Source: Clostridiaceae bacterium | Lineage (GTDB): Bacteria > Bacillota > Clostridia > CAYPLH01 > DUMO01 | Direction: 5' to 3' | Assembly (NCBI GenBank): GCA_012839865.1 | Contig: DUMO01000045.1 | Location: 1 to 64,000, forward strand | DNA length: 64,000 bases | Shown here: piece by piece, positions 28,186-35,016 of the stretch | How positions within the stretch are numbered: the first letter of the stretch is position 1 | How the letters are laid out: the number at the start of each line of letters is the position of its first letter | Notes under the pieces: generated by a model | Told to the model about the DNA's origin: nothing | What the model saw: only the letters and a program-made list of their open reading frames with translations | Databases searched by the model: none | Translations under genes and position numbers: made by a program

Positions 28186-28294
28186 ACAACCTCACCCTTT
28201 GGCAAATAACGATATTATGAGTATTGCACTATGATTGCTCCGGAGGGTAGTCCGACTTTTCCACAGTTAACCATATTGTCAATATCACACTAAA

Positions 28295-28323
28295 ATTATA
28301 ACCTTTTTTCTTAATAATTGTAA
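28295..28323 (-). promoter_or_regulatory. Promoter of the cdaA-cdaR-glmM operon
   Basis: Read on the minus strand, TTACAA (28323-28318), 17 bases, TATAAT (28300-28295). The leader is about 100 bases. The rest of the 338-base gap 28186-28523 shows no further signal to me. Confidence 0.6.
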
Positions 28324-28523
28324 GGTATATTTAAATTATTTAATTTAATTATAATATTTCTCATTTCAAGCTTCCGTTAGATGCATTGAACGCTATTCAT
28401 TAAATATACGCAAAGCTTTAAAAAAAATAACAATTAACTTTATTTTTATTTCAAAAAATAATGCTGCACAATAGCAGCAATATACTTACATTTGCAAACC
28501 TTTGCATCCGCGCCGGTTCAAAC

Positions 28524-29393
28524 TTACCGGACGTTTCCCAGATAAACATGTTTCAAATACTCCCTGGCTTTGTCTCTTGCCTTATAAAGGGTTTCCACCG
28601 GGGTCGGCATTTTATTCTGCATTTTATAGTTGGGAAAAAACCTTGAAAGATGTAAAGGGATTTCAGGTGATATGGAAGCTATCCATTTCGCCAGGCTCTC
28701 TATTTCTTCCATCGAGTCGTTCAATTCCGGTACAATTAGTGTAGTAATTTCCACATGACAGCTTTGAACTGCCATGGCAACGGTTTTTTTGACATTTTCC
28801 AGATCCGCGCCACATACTTTCTTGTAAAAAGCCTCTGTATATGCCTTTACATCAATATTCATGGCATCTATACAGGGTAAAATGTCCCGAAGAGGTTCCG
28901 GGCTTATGTAGCCATTGGTAACCAGCACATTGACAAGCCCCCTGGAATGGATTATCCTGGCTGTTTCATAAACATGTTCATACCAAATGGAAGGCTCGTT
29001 GTAAGTATACGCAAGGCCTATGTTTCCATTTTCTTTAAGTTCGGCCGCCTTGTCTGCCAACTGCATAGGCATCATTTCATAAACATCCGGTGTGCTGTGA
29101 GCAATACCCCAGTTCTGACAGAATGAGCATTTCAGATTGCATCCGAAAGTCCCTGCCGATAGAATAATGCTTCCCGGATTAAACCTGTTTAAAGGCTTTT
29201 TCTCAATCGGATCCAAAGCCAATGCTGTAATTTTTCCATAATTAAGCGAATAGAGCCGCCCGTCCAAATTTTTCCGTGCCCGGCAGATTCCCAGACCTCC
29301 GGGTTTTATAATACAATTGTGAGGGCATAAAAAGCAACGGACTTTGGAGTTTTCAATTTTTTCAAAGTACATGGCTTCCTTTAACCCGGTCAA
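28524..29393 (-). CDS. amrS: AmmeMemoRadiSam system radical SAM enzyme
   Basis: The 289-residue product has an N-terminal cysteine cluster (CFLCPHNC ... GIC) and the radical-SAM motif CNLKCSFC near residue 84, followed by TYNEPSIWYEH and NIDVKAYTEAFYKKV. It belongs to the family that is always found with Memo-like and AMMECR1-like proteins; the reaction is not established. The start is TTG 29393 behind GAGGGTGAT; an ATG seven codons downstream, after AAGGA, is possible. It follows the Memo/AMMECR1 gene by 141 bases on the same strand. Confidence 0.9.
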   Translation of the reverse strand: MTGLKEAMYFEKIENSKVRCFLCPHNCIIKPGGLGICRARKNLDGRLYSLNYGKITALALDPIEKKPLNRFNPGSIILSAGTFGCNLKCSFCQNWGIAHSTPDVYEMMPMQLADKAAELKENGNIGLAYTYNEPSIWYEHVYETARIIHSRGLVNVLVTNGYISPEPLRDILPCIDAMNIDVKAYTEAFYKKVCGADLENVKKTVAMAVQSCHVEITTLIVPELNDSMEEIESLAKWIASISPEIPLHLSRFFPNYKMQNKMPTPVETLYKARDKAREYLKHVYLGNVR

Positions 29394-29534
29394 TATATCA
29401 CCCTCTTAAACTTTCAGGAAGTTGTGCAGCGTTTTGAATTAACAGTTATTTTATGCCCATTCTTTCAAAATTTCAGAAAGCTTTTGCAACATCACTGTTC
29501 ACATATGTTCAGGAGTAACCTATATTCCTCTGGT

Positions 29535-30944
29535 CTACTTGTACCTTTTCACTTCAAACCTTTCCATGGTGAAGTCTTCATCAGGGTTTATCCCTGCCTT
29601 TTGCAGTGCTATTGAAACCTGCTGTGCAGGTGTGTCAACACCCTCAAGGTCAGGAAGCAGCAAGCCGGATCTGTAACCTTTCCTGACAATCACACCAAAC
29701 CTTTTTACGTCCAGCTCCTCCATACTGCTGATAGGTTCAGGATCTGACAGCACATCAACACTGTACACCAAAGAGTCAAGTTCGCTGCCACTTACCGGCT
29801 CAAACCTGGGATCCTGGGTACCGGCACTGATTGCATTATAAATAATTTCTTCTGCAATGTTTTTTCTTGTTGGCACAATTGTTCCAATACATCCTCTCAG
29901 ATGGCCATTCTTTTTAATGGATACAAAAACACCTGCCCTTTTTTGAAGCATTTCTTCCGGAAATTCACCGTAAAGTTTCAGTGTCCTTCCCTCCCTGACA
30001 TACGACTCGAGACTCTGCCTGGCAAGTCTGACATGCGGGCTTTCATTATTTCTGATCCTGTTTATTCTTTCGGCATTCTTCTTTTCAACAATGTTCAGTA
30101 TCTTTCTTGAACCATCTTCTTCCCCGACTTCGATACGTGCAACTGCATATCCGATTCCGTAGGGACCTTCGTAGGAATAAACCTCAGGTTTTAGGCTCAT
30201 CCCGTCTAAGGTTCCATACATAATAAGGATGGACCGTAAACCGCATTCTCCGGCACTTTCGCAAAAATCCTCATCAAGCTCCAGCAGTCTTTCAACATCC
30301 GAATCAGATACACTTTTCACCAGCAAATCATCGAATATCTTTCCATCCCTGCTGTACCCGTAAGCAGTATCATGGCTCAACCTGTGGGAGAGGTCTCCGC
30401 TGGCCAGAATTACAACTCTTTCGCCGCTTTCACGAACTGCTTCACCAATCAGGGTGCCAAATTTATAAAGCTTTAAAAAAGGCATCCATGCGATCGCCAT
30501 ATGTATTATTTTAAAGCCGGTCAGCTCTTCATTTACAAAATAAAGGGGAACAATTGCCCCATGGTCAAGCTCACCGCTGTATCCGTAACGCCGTAAGATA
30601 CGTCCTGTATGGTCCTGCCATTCAATATCGTTTTCATCAGCCTTTTGCAAGACTTTTCCGGCAAGGCTCAAGTTGTTTTTAAACTTCATTCTGACATTTG
30701 GCGCATGAAATTTCTTAAGATCACCTTCCAGAAATTCCGACCGGGATACATAAACATAATCCCGCATGACAGGTCCGTGAGGTGTAATTACAATTATGGT
30801 ATCCGGATTGTCTTTCTTTATTTCCTTTGCAGCTATTCGCATTGCATCTATGGTTTTTTGGGCTTCCTTTTCATTCCCTCTGCCTACTTCAGGAACGATA
30901 ATCGGAGGGTGAGGGAATATATAAGCACTTATTATTTTTCCCAT
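29535..30944 (-). CDS. AmmeMemoRadiSam proteins B and A fused (Memo-like dioxygenase fold + AMMECR1)
   Basis: The 469-residue product is a fusion. Residues 1-260 are of the LigB/Memo class III dioxygenase-like fold (ISAYIFPHPPIIVPEVG, VITPHGPVMRD, LDHGAIVPLYF, LASGDLSHRLS). Residues 290-469 are AMMECR1 (HVRLARQSLESYV, GVFVSIKKNGHLRGCIGT, DPRFEPVS). In most genomes these are separate genes. I place the start at ATG 30944, after GTAGGTG; an in-frame TTG 11 codons upstream has no ribosome-binding site and overlaps the small gene before it. Function unknown beyond membership of the AmmeMemoRadiSam set. Confidence 0.9.
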   Translation of the reverse strand: MGKIISAYIFPHPPIIVPEVGRGNEKEAQKTIDAMRIAAKEIKKDNPDTIIVITPHGPVMRDYVYVSRSEFLEGDLKKFHAPNVRMKFKNNLSLAGKVLQKADENDIEWQDHTGRILRRYGYSGELDHGAIVPLYFVNEELTGFKIIHMAIAWMPFLKLYKFGTLIGEAVRESGERVVILASGDLSHRLSHDTAYGYSRDGKIFDDLLVKSVSDSDVERLLELDEDFCESAGECGLRSILIMYGTLDGMSLKPEVYSYEGPYGIGYAVARIEVGEEDGSRKILNIVEKKNAERINRIRNNESPHVRLARQSLESYVREGRTLKLYGEFPEEMLQKRAGVFVSIKKNGHLRGCIGTIVPTRKNIAEEIIYNAISAGTQDPRFEPVSGSELDSLVYSVDVLSDPEPISSMEELDVKRFGVIVRKGYRSGLLLPDLEGVDTPAQQVSIALQKAGINPDEDFTMERFEVKRYK

Positions 30945-30951
30945 ATCACAC

Positions 30952-31050
30952 CTACTTTCCGAATACTGAATATCCAAACGAAATAATATAGGTCATCATA
31001 AAGGCCACCAATGTAATTATGGCAACCCATTTCACTAGTTGTTTTTTCAT
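30952..31050 (-). CDS. 32-residue single-pass membrane peptide
   Basis: A minus-strand frame from ATG 31050 to TAG 30954-30952 encodes 32 residues: a basic start MKKQLVKW, a hydrophobic stretch of about 20 residues (VAIITLVAFMMTYIISFGY) and a short tail SVFGK. GGGTGAT lies just upstream of the ATG. The stop is 7 bases before the ATG of the Memo/AMMECR1 fusion, and the GTAGGTG box of that gene overlaps the end of this one, so translation should be coupled. The form recalls very small clostridial membrane proteins such as DUF4044, but I cannot assign it. The tight coupling is the main support. Confidence 0.6.
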   Translation of the reverse strand: MKKQLVKWVAIITLVAFMMTYIISFGYSVFGK

Positions 31051-31373
31051 AGTATCACCCATGCATACGTTAAATATTTGTTTATATGATAAAACTTTCA
31101 AATTTCCTTTTGTTATGACTAAAGCTTAGGGCAGCAGTTCTTACCTGCATCCTGCCGCTATTTTGCAATAATTTTTCAATTCTATTTTATCGTATTATTT
31201 TTAAATTTCAAATTATTATTTAAGCAAGTTGCATGTTATTGCCAGAATTGTGGAAATAATTTCAATAAAAATTCTTTTGCTCTTAGCAGGAATTAAAATT
31301 TATATGTAGAATATATATAAAAAATGAATAATAAATTTAGGCATTCCTACCAAGTTAAATGACCTGTCTCTTG
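31051..31373. other. Intergenic region with a possible promoter for the micropeptide-AmmeMemo operon
   Basis: The sequence is strongly AT-rich. On the minus strand TTGAAA, 16 bases, TAAAAT (about 31210-31183) is a plausible promoter. A GC-rich imperfect hairpin (about 31125-31155) lies in the presumed leader. I see no gene. Confidence 0.4.
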
Positions 31374-31374
31374 G

Positions 31375-31420
31375 TAAAACCCTGGAGGATAACATTCACC
31401 TCTGTTATCCTTCTGGGTTT
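31375..31420. terminator. Terminator after the UvrD-like gene
   Basis: The stem AAACCC-GG-AGGATAAC / GTTATCCT-C-GGGTTT spans 31376-31420 with a 10-base loop. T-runs of four to six on either strand make it potentially bidirectional. Confidence 0.8.
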
Positions 31421-31427
31421 TTTCATT

Positions 31428-33515
31428 TTAAGCCTCAATTAAACTTTTTTCAACACAAAATTTCAAATCAAGAACTCTCCTGTCTCCCTCAAAATCTACT
31501 CTCACGAGCACCTTTCCGTCTTTTTCGGCTATTTTTTCAAGCACCTTGCCAAAACCATGTTTTTTATGATAAATCAATTTTCCTTTTTCAATTTTGGCAC
31601 ATGTTCTTTTGAACAAGCAGTCTGTTATTTCATCAATAAACTGTGACCTTATGGTCTTGCTTCCGGCAACATGCAGAGGTGTAACAAAACACACTGTTTC
31701 CTTTGCTCTTGTCATACCCACAAAAAACAGCCTTCTTTCCTCTTCCATCAATGAATCGATACCATTGTCCGCATATTCAATGCTTTGAAGGTTTGGAAAT
31801 TCTCCGTCATACAGATCGATTATATATACATGGTCATACTCAAGTCCCTTTGACCCGTGAACTGTTGAAAGGGTAACTGGTGCCCTTGTGTCATGTGTTC
31901 CATTTGCAAAAAGCTCTTTCAGAAATGTAATTCTGGGCAAAAACGAATCAATTGTCTTAAAATCCGCAGCTATGCTTTTCAATATGCTAAATATGCTTTG
32001 AACGTAGCCAAAGGAACCGCCTGACCTTTCACACTGCCTTTTGGCATTTAACAAAAACCTGAAATTTTCATCTATGTATTCTAATGCCGCCTCCGGGCTC
32101 ATTTTGGCTATTTTCCCTATTTTTTTCTGCAGTTTTTTTATGCTTTTCTTTTGGTCTGCATCCAATTCTCCAAACTTCAACATTCTATCAAGAATACTTC
32201 CGCCATCTCTTTTTGCTGCCGACTCAATCATTTTTTCTGTTATATGACTGTCCAGTTTATGGGCAAGTCTCACAAAAGAAGCATCATCCCATGCGACTGA
32301 AAAGTTCAGTAAAGCTAAAATATCAAGCAAAAACCAATGGTTGAAAAAGAAATTGTCTTTCCCCTGCAGGTTGAAGCCGACGCCATTGCGTTCAAGCATT
32401 TCTGCAGCCAAAATTGCTGAAATGTTGTTGCGGTACAGCACCCCTATGGTTTTCCTGCCCCTGTTGTCCTGCGCAAGCAAACACCTTACTTCATCGGTTA
32501 TAAACCGGGCCTCTTCCTTTTCGTTCCTAACCTCAACAATGTAAGGGTCGGTTTTATATTCATTTGTGGTTCTGTGCTTTTTTTCATACCGCCTTTTGTT
32601 TGCCCTGATAAAATTGCTGCTGAACTCCACAATGTTGCCTGTGGAGCGGTAATTATGCTCTAAAAGGTATATGGCCGGATCTTTATAATTCTTTCCGAAA
32701 TCGAGTATGTATTCAGGTTCCGAGCCACGGAAAGCATATATTGCCTGGTCGTCATCCGCAACAATAAACAGGTTGTTCAAAGGCTCCGCCAGTAATTTTA
32801 CAATTTCAAACTGAATTTTTGACAAATCCTGGCCCTCATCAACCTGAATATATGTATACCGGCTCCTGTAGTTATCAAGCAGCCTGGGGTAATTTCGCAA
32901 TACAGCCAGGGCATAGACAAGCATATCATCAAAATCCAGCAACCTGTTTTCTTTTTTAAATTTTTCATATTCCGAATATATGGCTGAGAAATTTTTTATC
33001 TTTGAATTATAATTTGTTACATCCGGAATTGCCCTGTTCTTTACCAGACAAATTTCATTTACAATATCAGAAAGCCCATCCTCTGTCACAGGTCTGCCAT
33101 TTATTCGGTGGTACAAATTTTTCAGGATGTCACTTTTCATTTTTTTCCTGTCTGTGTCTTCAATCAATTCCAGCCTGATGCCTTTATAATCCTGATACCA
33201 CCTGACAATGGAATAGGAAAAGGCATGCAAAGTAGCAAACCTGATTTTGCAATCACAATAGCTTCGAAATATTGTGTTGAACCTTTGTTCCATTTCATAA
33301 GCCGCAGCCCTGTTAAAGGTAAGGGATATAATATTTCGGGGATTGATGCCTTTTTCAATCACCAGTCTTGCCAGGCGGCAGATAATAACCGTAGTTTTTC
33401 CCGAACCGGGTCCTGCGAGAACCAGGGCAGGCCCATTCTCATGTTCAACAGCCAGTCTTTGCTGCTCATTCAATCTTATGCAAATATTATTGCATACCTG
33501 CTCAAAATATTCCAT
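31428..33515 (-). CDS. UvrD/Rep-family ATP-dependent DNA helicase
   Basis: The 695-residue product is a superfamily 1 helicase: Walker A AGPGSGKTT near residue 36, motif Ia SLTFNRAAAYEM, motif II VDEGQD (Gly where PcrA has Tyr), motif III DDDQAIYAFRGSEP, motif IV EHNYRST, motif V TVHGSKGLEYDHVYI and motif VI FVGMTRAKE. Its C-terminal region has a PcrA-like KHGFGKVL tail. It is shorter than true PcrA and diverges from the second copy at 35-37 kb, so it is a paralogue of unknown role, perhaps in repair. The start at 33515 has CGGAGA 8 bases upstream; the longer frame to 33545 does not. Confidence 0.93.
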   Translation of the reverse strand: MEYFEQVCNNICIRLNEQQRLAVEHENGPALVLAGPGSGKTTVIICRLARLVIEKGINPRNIISLTFNRAAAYEMEQRFNTIFRSYCDCKIRFATLHAFSYSIVRWYQDYKGIRLELIEDTDRKKMKSDILKNLYHRINGRPVTEDGLSDIVNEICLVKNRAIPDVTNYNSKIKNFSAIYSEYEKFKKENRLLDFDDMLVYALAVLRNYPRLLDNYRSRYTYIQVDEGQDLSKIQFEIVKLLAEPLNNLFIVADDDQAIYAFRGSEPEYILDFGKNYKDPAIYLLEHNYRSTGNIVEFSSNFIRANKRRYEKKHRTTNEYKTDPYIVEVRNEKEEARFITDEVRCLLAQDNRGRKTIGVLYRNNISAILAAEMLERNGVGFNLQGKDNFFFNHWFLLDILALLNFSVAWDDASFVRLAHKLDSHITEKMIESAAKRDGGSILDRMLKFGELDADQKKSIKKLQKKIGKIAKMSPEAALEYIDENFRFLLNAKRQCERSGGSFGYVQSIFSILKSIAADFKTIDSFLPRITFLKELFANGTHDTRAPVTLSTVHGSKGLEYDHVYIIDLYDGEFPNLQSIEYADNGIDSLMEEERRLFFVGMTRAKETVCFVTPLHVAGSKTIRSQFIDEITDCLFKRTCAKIEKGKLIYHKKHGFGKVLEKIAEKDGKVLVRVDFEGDRRVLDLKFCVEKSLIEA

Positions 33516-33696
33516 TATTTGTTCTCCGGAGTTTATTATTACCAATTGCTATTTTATAACAAGAAAAGCAAGTATTCAAGAATCTCATTCTTCCTTCAGC
33601 GAACCGTCGGTTTTCTCAAAACTTGTAATTGTTCTGCATACATTCTATTTCAACTGTGTTTTGTAAACCATCAGAAACTCAAGAAGAAATTGAATC

Positions 33697-33725
33697 TTGA
33701 CTTTGATATGGCCATGTGTTAATAT
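33697..33725 (+). promoter_or_regulatory. Promoter of the tRNA-Leu gene
   Basis: TTGACT (33697-33702), 17 bases, TAATAT (33720-33725). The predicted start is about 7 bases before the mature tRNA 5' end. Confidence 0.75.
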
Positions 33726-33739
33726 ATTTCAGCACACTT

Positions 33740-33824
<85 letters not shown>

Positions 33825-33827
33825 CAT

Positions 33828-33878
33828 AAGAACGCTAATATTGATACGATAAGTGTCAACATCAGCGTTCTTTTTTTT
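33828..33878 (+). terminator. Terminator of the tRNA-Leu gene
   Basis: AAGAACGCT (33828-33836) pairs with AGCGTTCTT (33864-33872), with further pairs inside, and a run of eight T ends at 33878. Confidence 0.88.
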
Positions 33879-33943
33879 GCGTATGCTGGGAATTTCAATC
33901 AAAACTATTTATTTATTATAATATAGAAGTATTACAGATTTAT

Positions 33944-33986
33944 ATAATGACAGTTTTATTGTCATTGACAACTTAACTGTCATTAT
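33944..33986. promoter_or_regulatory. 43-bp interrupted palindrome made of TGACA half-sites
   Basis: Outer arms ATAATGACAGTT (33944-33955) and AACTGTCATTAT (33975-33986) are exact reverse complements. Inner arms TTGTCA (33959-33964) and TGACAA (33966-33971) share the same centre, base 33965. This gives four TGACA/TGTCA half-sites symmetrically placed about 260 bases before the nitroreductase gene. The rest of the gap 33879-34239 holds nothing else I can name. Confidence 0.6.
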
Positions 33987-34239
33987 GCAGAATTATTGCT
34001 TTATACGATATACACCTTAAGTTCATAAATTCGTTGCTTGCAAAAACAGCTTTAAATGCTCCTGAAATAATTCTAATATTTTGAACTTCAAATTCATTGC
34101 TTTTACCTTGTATGCATATGTATATTTTGTTAAAATTCAGTTAGCGGAAGTATTATGCCGGCATAATTCTTTAATTTGGCTAATTAACAATTGCATTTTT
34201 TATTATATTCTGCCGGTATTCAAAAGGAGGTATATATCC

Positions 34240-34755
34240 ATGACTGTCATATCTGCCATTGAAAACAGAAGAAGCATCAGAAAATATACTTCACAGGAAG
34301 TTGAGGATGAGAAGCTGAATAAAGTCCTTGAAGCTGCAAGGCTTTCACCGTCAGCCCGAAACCTTCAAAACTGGAAATTTATCGTTGTACGGGATCCCGA
34401 AAAGATATCGGAGCTTGGCAAGGCTGCAGGCTCATCGGGATTTATTGCCCAGGCCCCTGTAATAATTGCAGCATGCGGCACCGACCCTGAAGGTATAATG
34501 AGATGCGGTCAACACCGGCATACGGTTGACTTGTCCATCGCCACGGCATATATTATTCTTGCCGCTTATGAGCAGGGACTGGGAACTTGCTGGATTGGCG
34601 GGTTTGATGAGAAGATGGTGAAAGAAATATTAAACGTGCCGGACAATGTAAGAGTGGTGGCTATAACTCCCCTGGGCTATCCTGATGAAAGCCCTGCTCC
34701 GAGGCCAAGAAAAAAATTAGAAGACATTGTCTGCTTTGAAACCTACAAGCCATAA
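34240..34755 (+). CDS. Nitroreductase-family flavoprotein
   Basis: The 171-residue product is a compact FMN-binding nitroreductase fold: VISAIENRRSIRKYTSQEV at the N-terminus (Arg residues bind the FMN phosphate), ARLSPSARNLQNWKF, and the C-terminal LGYPDESPAPRPRK. It may reduce nitroaromatics, quinones or another NAD(P)H-dependent substrate; the true substrate is unknown. AAAGGAGG at 34223-34230 fixes the ATG at 34240; the longer frame upstream is not coding-like. It is a single-gene unit. Confidence 0.92.
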   Translation: MTVISAIENRRSIRKYTSQEVEDEKLNKVLEAARLSPSARNLQNWKFIVVRDPEKISELGKAAGSSGFIAQAPVIIAACGTDPEGIMRCGQHRHTVDLSIATAYIILAAYEQGLGTCWIGGFDEKMVKEILNVPDNVRVVAITPLGYPDESPAPRPRKKLEDIVCFETYKP

Positions 34756-34778
34756 ACTGTTGATGGAATAGGTATTTT

Positions 34779-34820
34779 AAGGTGCCGGTGGCAAATCTCT
34801 TACAAACAATCCGGCACCTT
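34779..34820 (+). terminator. Hairpin after the nitroreductase gene
   Basis: AAGGTGCCGG (34779-34788) and CCGGCACCTT (34811-34820) are exact reverse complements around a 22-base loop. There is no T-run, so termination would be weak or the hairpin protects the 3' end. Confidence 0.5.
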
Positions 34821-34854
34821 GAGCCCGAATAAACATCTAAAAAAACTGTGTATA

Positions 34855-35016
34855 GTCAGCAATACCTGCCCGGTGGAAGTGGTTTGGGAAAAGCCCGGGA
34901 GGTCAAGATAAGCCTTCATTCCAGTGACTAAAGTCATGGGCTTTCGGCTAAGCTCTTGTAACAGGCAGTAATGCCTGTCAATACGAAGCTCACCATTAAG
35001 TGGCGGCTTGGTTCAC
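34855..35016 (+). ncRNA. Solo omega-RNA-like element (HEARO / IscB-TnpB associated RNA), no nuclease gene
   Basis: This GC-rich stretch between the nitroreductase gene and pcrA has no coding frame but dense structure: CCCGG (34869-34873) with CCGGG (34895-34899); TGACT-AA-AGTCA (34925-34936) followed by GGGCTTTCGGCTAAGC; a perfect 7-bp stem ACAGGCA/TGCCTGT with a GTAA tetraloop (34961-34978); and a closing segment GAAGCTCACCATTAAGTGG...GGTTCAC (34985-35016). The GACTAAAGTC-GGGCTTTCGGC block and the GAAGC-hairpin-GTTCAC end are what I know from the ends and guide RNAs of IS200/IS605, TnpB and IscB elements and from the HEARO RNA. No IscB or TnpB gene is next to it, so it would be a solo or remnant copy. 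The left boundary is not certain. The assignment rests on remembered motifs, not on a covariance search. Confidence 0.55.

Noticed and set aside
31428-33545. UvrD-like gene starting at 33545
   Set aside because: The extra ten residues upstream include the GGAGA box used by ATG 33515, so the longer start is unlikely.
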